A stretch of DNA of 64,000 bases from NCBI GenBank assembly GCA_002494495.1, contig DACB01000015.1, positions 1-64,000 of the forward strand, in the 5' to 3' direction. Under the pieces are notes generated by a model. That model was not told the DNA's origin. It did not search any database and saw only the letters and a list, made by a program, of their open reading frames with translations. Made by a program: the position numbers and the translations under genes. This stretch comes from Methanobacterium sp. UBA294 (lineage in GTDB: Archaea; Methanobacteriota; Methanobacteria; Methanobacteriales; Methanobacteriaceae). This document shows positions 27,962 through 37,223 of the stretch, in pieces; the first letter of the stretch is position 1; each line of letters opens with the position of its first letter.

Positions 27962-28438
27962 CTATTTTCCTTCGTGGGCCAGTTTCAATTTTTCAATGTC
28001 CAGTTTGTTCATCTGCATCATGGCATGCATCACTCTCTGGGATTTTTCCTTATCCGTATCATTTATATAATCCCCCAGAATAGTGGGCACTATCTGCCAG
28101 GCCAGACCAAATTTGTCCTTAATCCAGCCAGGTCCCAGTTCCATTCCACTTTCGGAAAGTTTTCCCCATAATTCATCAATCTCTTCCTGGGTGTCGCACT
28201 TTACAAACAGAGATAAGGATTCATTAAATTTAAACTGTGGATTATCATTCAATGCATAAAATTCCTGTCCCTCCAGCTGAAATGTCATGGACATAACCGC
28301 CCCTTCTGGACCCGGACCAGCTTCCCCATATCGTACCGTATTTATAATCTTTGAATTTTTAAATATGGAAGTATAGAAATTAACCGCTTCTTCAGCCTTA
28401 CTATCTTCAAACCATAAGAATGTCACGATCTTCTGCAT
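27962..28438 (-). CDS. PhnB-like VOC-family protein
   Basis: 158 residues of the glyoxalase/VOC fold in its PhnB-like form: TFLWFEDSKAEEAVNFYTSIF at the start, SLSLFVKCDTQEEIDELW in the middle and GLAWQIVPTILGDYIND at the end. The family is often annotated as 3-demethylubiquinone methyltransferase-like on weak grounds; methanogens lack ubiquinone, so that function should not be assumed. It is 16 nt from the upstream SRPBCC gene, so the two are probably co-transcribed. Confidence 0.85.
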   Translation of the reverse strand: MQKIVTFLWFEDSKAEEAVNFYTSIFKNSKIINTVRYGEAGPGPEGAVMSMTFQLEGQEFYALNDNPQFKFNESLSLFVKCDTQEEIDELWGKLSESGMELGPGWIKDKFGLAWQIVPTILGDYINDTDKEKSQRVMHAMMQMNKLDIEKLKLAHEGK

Positions 28439-28454
28439 TTTTAAAAAATCCTCC

Positions 28455-28946
28455 TTATTTCTTTATCCTTTCCAACAACTCATCAAGCCGCTGATAGGAT
28501 TCGTCTATACCCATTTCCATACCAGACTGCAGCATACCATCCCGGTCATCAACTGACTGGAACACAGATTGGTCAATTAGCCGGGTCCTATCATCTGGTA
28601 ATGATTCTAATTTAAGGGTTTGTAGTATTACATGGCCTGTTTCAGGTAGGCCTTCATATTCGAAGGTACCGATAATCCGTTGAGGTGGCAGTACTTCATG
28701 GTTAACCCCATGAAATGCGTATTCATTTCTCTCTTCATCCCTCTGGATGTACCTCCAGCTCCCCCCATTTACTGGTTCAAACACCAATATTTCAGTGGTT
28801 AGTTCCCGTGGACCAATCCACTCTTTATATAGATCCGGGTCGGTGAATGCTTTGAAGACCAGATCACGGGGAGCATCAAACTCCCTGGTTATGAAGATCT
28901 CCTGCTTACCTGTTTCTGCATATATTTTAATGTCATTTTTAGTCAA
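28455..28946 (-). CDS. AHSA1-type SRPBCC protein
   Basis: 163 residues, with ITREFDAPRDLVFKAFTDPDLYKEWIGP near the N-terminus and YQRLDELLERIKK at the C-terminus, typical of the AHSA1-like SRPBCC group. The start is TTG 28944-28946, placed just after GGTGATTAA. It resembles the broken neighbour at 28992-29508 and is likely its intact paralogue. Confidence 0.82.
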   Translation of the reverse strand: MTKNDIKIYAETGKQEIFITREFDAPRDLVFKAFTDPDLYKEWIGPRELTTEILVFEPVNGGSWRYIQRDEERNEYAFHGVNHEVLPPQRIIGTFEYEGLPETGHVILQTLKLESLPDDRTRLIDQSVFQSVDDRDGMLQSGMEMGIDESYQRLDELLERIKK

Positions 28947-28991
28947 TTAATCACCCCATCTCGTTTAATTCATGTTCAATTTTATTCTTAT

Positions 28992-29508
28992 TCAAGTATG
29001 ATAATGTTTCTTTAGATATACATGGAGTTTATCAAATGATTCCTCCCATCCCCGCAGAATATCTTTCAGTTATTCTTCTTTGAGTTTACTTATGTCGGAA
29101 TGTTTTAAAACAAGTCTGGTTTTATCGTTCTCTCCTTTAAATATCACATGAATCTTCAATTCAGTTGGAAAGTCTTCACTGAATCCATAATCGGTAGTTG
29201 AAATAACATTGCATTGTTTATCAGCAAATGAATCTGTCATCACCAATTTTTCCATTTTAACAATTTCAGTATAAACCCCCTTTGCTGCAAAAATCCTGGC
29301 CATCAGTTGATCGCATACAATTGAAAACTACACCTCCTACACGGAGATCCATCCTGGAGATAGGTGTCGTGAAATCCTTGGGCCCCCACCATTCTTTGAA
29401 TATTTCAGGTTCGGTCCATGTCTTCCATACAAATTTAAGAGGGGCATCGAATATCCTGGTAATAACCAGTGCTTTTCCATCATCATCAGATACTAGCATT
29501 ATTATCAC
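28992..29508 (-). pseudogene. Broken AHSA1-type SRPBCC gene
   Basis: The first part (29508 to about 29280) reads VITRIFDAPLKFVWKTWTEPEIFKEWWGP...GQDFCSKG. The continuation, KGVYTEIVKMEKLVMTDSFADKQ..., lies in another frame, and a run of five C (29276-29280, G on the coding strand) carries one base too many. Further on, TAA at 29070-29072 interrupts the frame, after which LKDILRGWEESFDKLHVYLKK continues in the same frame to TGA at 28992-28994. So there is one frameshift and one in-frame stop. The gene was once a normal-length AHSA1 protein. The homopolymer shift alone could be a sequence error, but the stop makes decay more likely. Confidence 0.75.
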
Positions 29509-29632
29509 TTTACTCTCTTTTTAACTGAATTTTATCCAGGAACATCTTTGAAGTTTTTTACCAACCTTTATTTTTAAAAGTGTAGTTTATAAACCATTAT
29601 TTTTAAAAAGGGACGGTACTTTGATTGTATCC

Positions 29633-29992
29633 TTAATCCATGGGGGCCGGTTCAATTATAGAGAGGATATTTCCCTCGGTATCCTGGAATATGCCGATGT
29701 CACCTACCCCGGGTATGGTGTTTTTTTCCGTCAACATCTTACCGCCTTCGGCCTCTATCTTCCTGGCGAATTCATCGTAGGAATCAACGCCAATGGCAAA
29801 GCTTATAGATCCATCTTCCCTGGGTTTTATAGCTCCGTTTATGCCAGCTTCGTCTTCTGCACCAGCATCAACCAGCCAGTATTCGAATTCTCCTTCCCAC
29901 TTTTCAATATTCCATCCGAAAGCTTTACTGTAAAATTCAACTGCTCTTTCCGGATTATCTGCAGCTATTTCAAAATGTAATACCTTGGGCAT
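29633..29992 (-). CDS. VOC-family (glyoxalase-like) protein
   Basis: 119 residues starting MPKVLHFEIAADNPERAVEFYSKAFGW, a classic VOC beta-alpha-beta start, and ending with DTEGNILSI. VOC proteins bind a metal and act as glyoxalases, dioxygenases or resistance proteins. The activity here is unknown. It is the first gene of the minus-strand SRPBCC/VOC run. Confidence 0.85.
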   Translation of the reverse strand: MPKVLHFEIAADNPERAVEFYSKAFGWNIEKWEGEFEYWLVDAGAEDEAGINGAIKPREDGSISFAIGVDSYDEFARKIEAEGGKMLTEKNTIPGVGDIGIFQDTEGNILSIIEPAPMD

Positions 29993-30235
29993 AATATCCT
30001 CCTTCTTTTTATTATGTTACTAAATTCACCCTAAATTCAAAATTTACATTCTAATACAGTATATATAGTTTGAAGATTAATAAGATTTCTATTGTTCCTC
30101 ACCATAAATTAAATAAAAAATAAAGTAAATTAAAAAAAACAAGAGAATAAATAAGAGGAAAATATTATTTACAAGATAAGTTAATTTTAACCAATGAAAT
30201 TGATGTAAAATGAAAATTAAATAAAGGTAATGTAT

Positions 30236-30802
30236 ATGACGGTCTATGATATGGAAAAACTCACAGAAAAACTTAAAAATGGAGATAAAGAAGAAAAAAT
30301 TAAAGCAGCAAAAACCTTAGCCAACATAAAGGATGATTCCTCAGTCCAGGTCCTGATTGAAACCTTCAACGATGATGATCCTGAAGTAAGACTCCAGGCT
30401 GCCAAAAGCCTGGTTGAAATCAATGAACCGGCGGTTAAACCTTTAATACAACAGTTAAAGGTGGAGGAAGGTAACGCTCGAAAATATGCAACCTACGCAC
30501 TTAAAGGTATCGGGGATGAAAGTGCAGTCAAAAGCCTTATAGAAGCATTAAATGATGATGACTGGGGTGTGCGTAAGTTTGCAGCCCTGGCATTGGGAGA
30601 AATAGGAAACAAGCAAGCAGTAGAACCAGTAATCGAGTTACTGAAGGATGATGACTGGGGAGTAAAGGTGGCAGCTACCAGGGCCCTGGGAGATCTGGGA
30701 GATGAAAGAGCAGTAGATCCAATAAAAAAAGCCCGAAGGAATGCCACTGGAGATAAAGATTATAAAAAGGTAGCAAACCGGGTTTTAAAGAAATTTAAAT
30801 AG
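30236..30802 (+). CDS. HEAT-repeat protein (PBS-lyase-type repeats)
   Basis: About 188 residues made of five or six 30-residue helical repeats of the form DDxxVxxxAAxALGxIGDxxAVxPLIxxL (for example DDDWGVRKFAALALGEIGN and DDDWGVKVAATRALGDLGD). These act as protein-binding scaffolds in archaea. AAAGGT spaces well with ATG 30236; ATG 30230 is the alternative. It is followed 100 nt later by the TIR-like gene, also on the plus strand. Confidence 0.87.
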   Translation: MTVYDMEKLTEKLKNGDKEEKIKAAKTLANIKDDSSVQVLIETFNDDDPEVRLQAAKSLVEINEPAVKPLIQQLKVEEGNARKYATYALKGIGDESAVKSLIEALNDDDWGVRKFAALALGEIGNKQAVEPVIELLKDDDWGVKVAATRALGDLGDERAVDPIKKARRNATGDKDYKKVANRVLKKFK

Positions 30803-30906
30803 TAACCATTTATTTACCACTCATTTGGTGTTATATTAACTAATATAAATTATAACAGGGATGTCAGGCACTATAAAATTTCTTAAATAAAATTAGGTGA
30901 ATAGAG

Positions 30907-31305
30907 ATGTTTGAAGAAGACTTAAAGGTATACAGAATATTCATCAGCCACATCAAACATGATGATGAGGAATATGATTTATTTTTATCTAAATTGGACG
31001 CTGCATATGACTTTAAATGGAAAGACACTGCAGTTTGGGAAGGCACATCACCGGATGATCTCAGGAAGCAGATGGAACAGGCAGGTGTGGTGATCATACT
31101 CTCCGGGCTCATATCCAAAGATAAGCAACTGTTAACCAGTATGATTGACACAGCCACTAAACTGAAAAAACAGATAGTGGTGGTGAGGCCCTATGGAATG
31201 GAAGCCGTACCCCTGAATTTGGAGGAGATAGCTACTGATGTGATTGGCTGGAATACTCCCTGTATAGTTGATTCTATAATGGAAGCCCATGGGGATGAAA
31301 TTTAA
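30907..31305 (+). CDS. MTH538-type TIR-like domain protein
   Basis: 132 residues: YRIFISHIKHDDEEYDLFLSKL at the N-terminus, then WEGTSPDDLRKQMEQAGVVIILSG and KKQIVVVRPYGMEAVP. This is the flavodoxin-like/TIR-like fold named after M. thermautotrophicus MTH538 (DUF1863 group). TIR-like proteins in prokaryotes can make or cleave NAD-derived signals in phage defence, but no partner gene is present and a catalytic Glu is not obvious. AGGTGA precedes the ATG. Function unknown. Confidence 0.75.
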   Translation: MFEEDLKVYRIFISHIKHDDEEYDLFLSKLDAAYDFKWKDTAVWEGTSPDDLRKQMEQAGVVIILSGLISKDKQLLTSMIDTATKLKKQIVVVRPYGMEAVPLNLEEIATDVIGWNTPCIVDSIMEAHGDEI

Positions 31306-31392
31306 AAAAAAGTAGTATCTGTCCCTATTAAAACTCTGTTTATCACTATTTTATCCTTTACGAATGTCCCCTTTAAGAATGACCAATCCCCA

Positions 31393-33153
31393 TCAAATCC
31401 TTTCTTTGTACTCCAGTTTCTTGATGATAATTTGATAGGTGGTCCCTTGATTTCTAATTACTTCTATACTGCCATCTAACTGCCCAACTAGACTGTTTAC
31501 CAGGAGTATTCCGAGTGTACTGCTTTTTTTGATATCGAATTCTGGGGGCAGACCTATTCCGTTATCTGATATTTCCAGATGGTATTTGTCATCATCCTGA
31601 TCCATAATCACCTTAATATCTCCTGAAGTTCCTTCTGGGAAAGCGTGTTTAATGGAATTGGTTACCAGTTCGTTGATAATAAGTCCGCAGGGTATTGCGG
31701 TATCTATGTTTAAGAACACACCTTGGGCCATTATGTTGAACTTAATCTTCTCCATGTTCACGTTGTAGGTGTGGAACAGGTTCCTTATCAGGTGTTTAAT
31801 GTAATTTTCGAAGTTTATACCTGTCAGGTTATCAGATCGGTATAAATTTTCGTGTAACATGGCCATGGACACGATGCGGGCCTGTGATTCTTTAAGGGCA
31901 TTCACAGCTTCTTCATCCTTTAAATATCCTGCTTGTAGGTTGAGTAAACTGGATATTATCTGCATGTTGTTTTTAACCCGGTGATGGATTTCCTTTAAAA
32001 GGAGATCCTTCTCGTCAAGTGATTTTTGAAGCTTTTCTTCATGGATTTTAGCTGCTTTCTGGGCGATATTCTTCTCCCTGATCTCGTGGAGCAACTTCTT
32101 AGTCTGCCGTAGGTCCTGGGCCACCATGAGCACTCCAATTAAACCGAAGTTATCATTTACACCGGATAAAAATGAATTAACCGGTATGTAATTACCCCTT
32201 TTTGTATAAAGTTTGATTTCCATGTTTTTATAGCTATCCTGGTCTTCAATTAACCCGCTGTCTATGTACTTACCTATTATTTCCTGGTCCTTGGAATCCT
32301 TAATTATGAATTGCCATTCGGGACCTTCGATTTCCGATCTGGAGTATCCTAAGAGTCTACGTGCCCGGGCATTGGTACTGATAATTTTGCCTTGGGTACT
32401 GATTAAAAATACCAGGTCAGTGATTTTACTTATGATCTGATCTGCCGCTGTAGTGGTGGTGAATTTTAAAAGCTTGTACTTTACAATGGCGTAGGTAACT
32501 CCGCTGAAGAATATCACTCCGATTATATGTGCCACCGAGGGTATGATATGGATGTTAAATAAGGGAAGGAATGTGTTGGTAATCAATCCTAATATGATGG
32601 TTATTAAACCTGTGGCGATTATTATCCGGGCCTGTTTCTTTTCCCTTAATACTGTAGATGTATATCCCCACCAGCCGAAGATCAAGAATGCTAAAAGGAG
32701 GAATATCATGTAATACATGGTATATGCGTACCACCAGATGTTGTCGGTTATGAGAATTTCGAACCACTGTCCATTGATAAGGACCAGGTCCTGGGTTATA
32801 AATGGGCCGGTGAATATGACGATGATGAATATTAGGGGGAGTATGTAGAGTAGGATGGAGTGCCACCACCTCTGGTAGATAATTCTGTTCTTGGTGAAGA
32901 CCAGGGTTAAATCCAGGATCAGTGCAGGATAGAAAAACCTTCCAAAGGCTGATAGGTTGTACCAGAACCGTGCGGTTGTCTTATCAGGGGCAGAGTAAAA
33001 AAATGCAAATGTAATGGCCCATATTGCAAAACTAAGGGCGTAAAAGATGAATATTTGATTTATTCTACTTTTTCTGTCCATTTGATATATTCTCCATCCA
33101 AAGAATATGTAGAATGAAAATAAAATCAAAGACAGTACCGATAAAATATTCAT
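31393..33153 (-). CDS. Membrane sensor histidine kinase (7TM-PAS-HisKA_2)
   Basis: 586 residues. Seven membrane helices occupy about residues 1-235, of the 7TM histidine-kinase N-terminal type. A PAS domain follows (VFLISTQGKIISTNARARRLLGYSRSEI). The dimerisation/phosphoacceptor box is EIHHRVKNNMQIISSLL with phospho-His near residue 390. The ATPase domain has NELVTNSIKHAF (N-box) and DNGIGLP (G1). No response regulator is adjacent; an orphan regulator lies at 44962. The signal sensed is unknown. Confidence 0.88.
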   Translation of the reverse strand: MNILSVLSLILFSFYIFFGWRIYQMDRKSRINQIFIFYALSFAIWAITFAFFYSAPDKTTARFWYNLSAFGRFFYPALILDLTLVFTKNRIIYQRWWHSILLYILPLIFIIVIFTGPFITQDLVLINGQWFEILITDNIWWYAYTMYYMIFLLLAFLIFGWWGYTSTVLREKKQARIIIATGLITIILGLITNTFLPLFNIHIIPSVAHIIGVIFFSGVTYAIVKYKLLKFTTTTAADQIISKITDLVFLISTQGKIISTNARARRLLGYSRSEIEGPEWQFIIKDSKDQEIIGKYIDSGLIEDQDSYKNMEIKLYTKRGNYIPVNSFLSGVNDNFGLIGVLMVAQDLRQTKKLLHEIREKNIAQKAAKIHEEKLQKSLDEKDLLLKEIHHRVKNNMQIISSLLNLQAGYLKDEEAVNALKESQARIVSMAMLHENLYRSDNLTGINFENYIKHLIRNLFHTYNVNMEKIKFNIMAQGVFLNIDTAIPCGLIINELVTNSIKHAFPEGTSGDIKVIMDQDDDKYHLEISDNGIGLPPEFDIKKSSTLGILLVNSLVGQLDGSIEVIRNQGTTYQIIIKKLEYKERI

Positions 33154-33336
33154 AATAATACCCGGGTTTAATTTTGGTTAAAACGGAATTTAATAAAAAA
33201 TTCTTATCCAATATTATTTATACCTTTACTTAAATAGTCATCAGGAATATAATTTCAGGTCTACCCCTTTCTATTATTTCCTTTTTCAAACTATATTATG
33301 GAAATATTTCAATCTTTAAAGAAATAACTCTAACCA

Positions 33337-34101
33337 TTAAAGGAAATAATCCAACGTGGTACTTTTTTTAGCCTTTAATTCCTTAGGGGGAGATAATGGG
33401 ATATGTTCCATCTGGTATTTCTTTAAAATTTCCTTTGCATCTTCAGTTACCGATGGGGAGACCAGTATGCCCCTTACAAATTCTTTATTATCAGAGAAGC
33501 AGTCTACGTATCTTAGAAGTTGTTTGACTGCATTTACACCGGCTTTACGGCTCTTGAGTTCCAGTAGCACTATTTGGCCCTTACCATCTTTCCCTATGAT
33601 ATCCACAAATCCCTGGGGTGTTTGATATTCCTTTGAAGTGGGTCGGAAACCTGTCTCTATTATCTCTGGATAGTCCAGGATCATCTCCCTCATGTCTTCC
33701 TCGTAACCAGCCAGTTCAATGTCCTTATCATCTGATCCCAAGTGATAGGATAACAGGTGAACATTTCGAATCACCAGTTCCAGTTTTTCTTTGGGTTTTC
33801 GTCGTTTACCCATGATGGAGATCAAATCATCCTCGAGTTTTACACCTATTTTGGTGCGAGGTGGCTGCCAGTTAATTGGTTCCAGATTACGATCCTGGTG
33901 AATTATGAAGGATCCATCTCCTTTAATCAATACGGTCCTTTCACCAAAGCCGAGTTTGCTGGTTGCTCTACCCTCGTAGTTAACTTTACAGCATGCCACC
34001 AGTATCATGAAGGCTCTTTTTGATAATGCCTCATTTATTAACTCGGTGGCTTCTAAATTTGTGGGTTTATGCTCAATTTTTATCAACATGATTTTAGCCA
34101 T
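33337..34101 (-). CDS. nucS: Endonuclease NucS/EndoMS
   Basis: 254 residues, the family length. The C-terminal RecB-like nuclease core shows GFVDIIGKDGKG..VLLELKSRKAG and QLLRYVD. The N-terminal DNA-binding half has GDGSFIIHQDR..PINWQPP. The last residues (TTLDYFL) resemble a PCNA-binding motif. NucS cuts mismatched or branched DNA and replaces MutS/MutL mismatch repair in many archaea. Confidence 0.9.
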   Translation of the reverse strand: MAKIMLIKIEHKPTNLEATELINEALSKRAFMILVACCKVNYEGRATSKLGFGERTVLIKGDGSFIIHQDRNLEPINWQPPRTKIGVKLEDDLISIMGKRRKPKEKLELVIRNVHLLSYHLGSDDKDIELAGYEEDMREMILDYPEIIETGFRPTSKEYQTPQGFVDIIGKDGKGQIVLLELKSRKAGVNAVKQLLRYVDCFSDNKEFVRGILVSPSVTEDAKEILKKYQMEHIPLSPPKELKAKKSTTLDYFL

Positions 34102-34596
34102 AAGTTTAATTTTATAAATAACATCTAATTAGAGTTCAAAATACGATTCTGTGATCTGGACGTAAATATTTACTGATTTTAATACGTATAATTAAAATAA
34201 TCATAAAAAATAGATCTTATTCTGGTGAATATAGATACTAAAACTTATTAGATACAAAACTAGCCCTTTTTCTAAAATACATACTTGGTTAGATAGACTA
34301 TGGAAAATATTTAATATCCTTTTTGTCTGTAAACGAATGAGGTTACCAATTTTTTTAAAAAACGAATAAAAAGACCCACCTTTTTTTAAAATAAGTGTAG
34401 CAAAAATAAATATCAAATGATGCTCAATATTGATGTATATAAAATATTTTAAAAGATTTCCAATAAATTTAATCCTGAATATTTCAGTCAAAATAATTTC
34501 GTTCTTCAGTCAAAAAAAAATTCGTTCATTCATTCAAAATTAATTGTTCAGACTAAAAAAATCATTTAAAAATTATCATTGAGGAATACTTCAAAA
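34102..34596. other. Non-coding AT-rich spacer
   Basis: Divergent promoter region between NucS and the M48 peptidase. It is very AT-rich. TTCGTTC/CAGTCAAAA words repeat near 34496-34540. No convincing gene; the open frame at 34201-34491 has lysine/isoleucine-rich composition and no ribosome-binding site. Confidence 0.5.
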
Positions 34597-36009
34597 ATGC
34601 TTGAACCAGAAATATTCACAGTTGATATGGAGATAGCAGCATCCCACCAGAAGGAAATAATGGAATTTATCAACGAAAATTACCTGTTGACCAAGAAGGA
34701 TGTTTTCACCCAGGTTAACATACAGGCTGACCGGTTGAACTTCACAGCCCATGACCTGGAAAAAACAGGTACTGTAGGAGTGGAGGTTGTGGCCACCAAT
34801 CCCCTACAGTTAATATTTACACCACAAGGGGCTTCCCCAGATTTCGTGGATGCTATCCGTGAAGATTTACTATTTTTAGTCCAGTTTTTTGAGGATAAGC
34901 AGCGCAACTCCACCCTCTACTTTGCCTGGATAGAGGGGGAGGATGTAATACCTGAAGAGCCGCCATCTACTCGTAAAAGGTTGTCTGACCGGCTTTTCAG
35001 CAGTAACATGATCTTAATCTACGTACTGTTCTTCATGATTAACGTAGCATTATTTTTAACATTAGGTTTGGTTTACGCTGTAGCAGCTATTATACTCTTT
35101 CAACTGGCCATAGTTCTCCTATCCGACCGTTTATTTCTTCTCAGGAACAAGTGGAGGATTACACCCGAAAACCCACAGGTGCACATCATAGAGTACCAGC
35201 TACCTATTAAGGAGTATGGGGAGTTCCAGGAGAAATTTGGTAAGGAACTCATTACCCGGATGAAGGAGGAGATCTATAATAAAACCCTGGCTGTTGGTAA
35301 GGAGCCCACTTGCCAGATTGGTGAGGATATCATGGAGTACTACGGCTTCCAGTGCAATCCGGAAAGCAGGAGAAACAGGGTAATCGATGTGTACAGCCTG
35401 GTTAAAAAAGCCACAGACAAATTCAACTTACCAGTGCCTAAAATAGTGCTCTCCAATACCATGGTACCCAATGCAGCGGCCACCGGCCCCAGCCCCCGCA
35501 GGGGACTCGTGCTGATAACCACTGGGTTGCTAGTTCAATTAGAAGAAAACGAGATACTGGGTGTCCTGGGTCATGAACTAGGTCATCTCCAGGGCAGAGA
35601 CCCGTTGGTACTTTTTACCTTAATCTCTGTAGAATTCATATTAAGGTTCACCCTTTTTCTACCCATCGTGCTTATAAACCCCTTAGTTTACATCATAATA
35701 GCTTTCCTGGTGATATTTTTCGTTGGTAAATTCTTCGAGACCAGGGCAGACCTGGTGAGTGCCATGAAGATTGGCCAGCCAGAAGTGCTTGCCTCTGCAT
35801 TGAGGAAGATAGGGTATGCAAAGTTACAGATGGAAAGGTCATCCCCAACCCGGATACCCAGCTGGCTTTCCTTCGACACCCATCCCCCCATCTACTTCAG
35901 GGTGGACCGTTTAGAAAAAATGAAGAAAGCCCCCCAGGTTAAACACCCCCTTTTACAGTCCATTAAAGATGTGTTCCATGGTTTCCTGGGATCCTTCCGG
36001 GGGAACTAG
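34597..36009 (+). CDS. M48-family membrane zinc metallopeptidase
   Basis: About 470 residues. Two hydrophobic helices (near residues 135-185 and 360-390) flank a peptidase domain with HELGH at about residues 326-330 and a downstream ETRADLVSAMKIG carrying the third zinc ligand. PNAAATGPSPRRGLVLITTGLL is typical of HtpX/Ste24-like M48 enzymes. The N-terminal domain of about 130 residues is not typical of HtpX. ATG 34597 is chosen over TTG 34579. Probably a membrane protein quality-control peptidase. Confidence 0.85.
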   Translation: MLEPEIFTVDMEIAASHQKEIMEFINENYLLTKKDVFTQVNIQADRLNFTAHDLEKTGTVGVEVVATNPLQLIFTPQGASPDFVDAIREDLLFLVQFFEDKQRNSTLYFAWIEGEDVIPEEPPSTRKRLSDRLFSSNMILIYVLFFMINVALFLTLGLVYAVAAIILFQLAIVLLSDRLFLLRNKWRITPENPQVHIIEYQLPIKEYGEFQEKFGKELITRMKEEIYNKTLAVGKEPTCQIGEDIMEYYGFQCNPESRRNRVIDVYSLVKKATDKFNLPVPKIVLSNTMVPNAAATGPSPRRGLVLITTGLLVQLEENEILGVLGHELGHLQGRDPLVLFTLISVEFILRFTLFLPIVLINPLVYIIIAFLVIFFVGKFFETRADLVSAMKIGQPEVLASALRKIGYAKLQMERSSPTRIPSWLSFDTHPPIYFRVDRLEKMKKAPQVKHPLLQSIKDVFHGFLGSFRGN

Positions 36010-36116
36010 ATTATCTTTCTTTTGGAATGATTTTTTCAAATTTATTGAATTAGTGTACATTTTACAAAAATTTTCCATAGAAAACTATATATTTCAATTC
36101 TAGTTGTTTATTGTAT

Positions 36117-37106
36117 ATGGAAAAGATAGTGTTAGGACTTCCCAAGGGAAGTTTAAATAATGTTAACCGGGGTAACACCCACAAGTTACTGGTTGACGCA
36201 GGTTATGAGGTTAAAGGATATGAACCTGGAAATGAAGACTATGAAATAAACGTTCTCAACGATCCGGAGATAAAAGCCTACCTAACCAGGCCACAGAGTG
36301 CGCCAGTGGAGCTCAACCGTAAAATGGTAGATGTTGCAATTATAGGTGAAGATTGGGTTAAAGAAGAGACTATAGGCAACAATGAAGAGTCAATAAAGAA
36401 ACTCGGGGACCTGGATTACGGCCAGACACGTCTGGTGGTAGCCATGCTCAGCAGTGAACCTTACCAGAATTTGACTGAATTTTTCAGGGATAACAGTGAC
36501 AGGGACACACCCATCCTGTGCTTCACTGAATACCCCAACTTAACCAGACAGCATATCATGGCCAATAAAGGGTACCAGGATATCTACTCAGATACCAAAC
36601 CATTAGTACAGATCAGAGGCTTTGTAGAGGGGGATAATGAACAGGTCCAGATAATAAACTCAGACGGTGCAACCGAAGTGTACATAGCCAAGGGCGCTGA
36701 TTTGATTGTGGACAACACCCAGACTGGAGGCAGCCTTAAAAAAGCCGGCCTCAAAATACTGGAAACCATAATGGAATCAAGTGCCGGACTCTATGCAGGA
36801 CCAAGCTGTACTGATGCTAAGATGGATAAGGCGCAGATGATCTACGACCAATTATTCGGTGCAGTTAAGGCCAGGAAGTACTTCGATATAAAGTTCAACA
36901 TCTCCAATGGGAAAGTGGAAGATGTTAAAAAATTCCTGGTGGAGGGTAAGTTCTGCAGTGATGAACCCACCATATCAGAGGGCAGTGATTATTCCCAGGT
37001 AAACGTGCTCATCCCCAAGACCAAATTCCCGGAGATGCTCAGGGGGATAAAAGGTTACGGTGCATCAGCCGTGATCAGGGGAAATGTAAAACAGTACGTT
37101 AAATAG
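36117..37106 (+). CDS. HisG-like ATP phosphoribosyltransferase family protein
   Basis: About 329 residues. HisG features are LGLPKGSL, VDVAIIGEDWV, GADLIVDNTQTGGSL (the HisG signature), and a C-terminal PII-like regulatory domain ending GYGASAVIRGNV. HisG joins ATP and PRPP in histidine synthesis. The sequence is diverged from standard long-form HisG (for example NNVNRGNTHKLL in place of a usual motif) and stands away from other his genes, so it may be a paralogue with another substrate. TATATAT at 36086-36092 is about 25 nt before ATG 36117 and no ribosome-binding site is seen, suggesting a leaderless mRNA. Confidence 0.75.
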   Translation: MEKIVLGLPKGSLNNVNRGNTHKLLVDAGYEVKGYEPGNEDYEINVLNDPEIKAYLTRPQSAPVELNRKMVDVAIIGEDWVKEETIGNNEESIKKLGDLDYGQTRLVVAMLSSEPYQNLTEFFRDNSDRDTPILCFTEYPNLTRQHIMANKGYQDIYSDTKPLVQIRGFVEGDNEQVQIINSDGATEVYIAKGADLIVDNTQTGGSLKKAGLKILETIMESSAGLYAGPSCTDAKMDKAQMIYDQLFGAVKARKYFDIKFNISNGKVEDVKKFLVEGKFCSDEPTISEGSDYSQVNVLIPKTKFPEMLRGIKGYGASAVIRGNVKQYVK

Positions 37107-37128
37107 TTTTAAAAGTTAATTTTTAAAA

Positions 37129-37209
37129 AAAAAGATAATTTAGAGGTAATTTTTCATTTACCCCTTATAAAAAAGATAATTTAGAGGTAATTTTTCATTT
37201 ACCCCTTAT
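37129..37209. repeat. Two-copy 41-bp tandem repeat in a convergent spacer
   Basis: The unit AAAAGATAATTTAGAGGTAA..TTACCCCTTA occurs twice with a period of 41 bp. GGTAA and TTACC inside each copy can pair as a short hairpin followed by T-rich sequence. It lies between convergent genes and may act as a terminator on both strands. Confidence 0.75.
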
Positions 37210-37223
37210 TTTGTTATTTGTTT

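Noticed and set aside
34201..34491. 96-residue open frame on the minus strand in an AT-rich spacer
   Set aside because: Isoleucine/lysine/phenylalanine-rich composition expected of AT-rich non-coding DNA, no ribosome-binding site, no recognisable motif.
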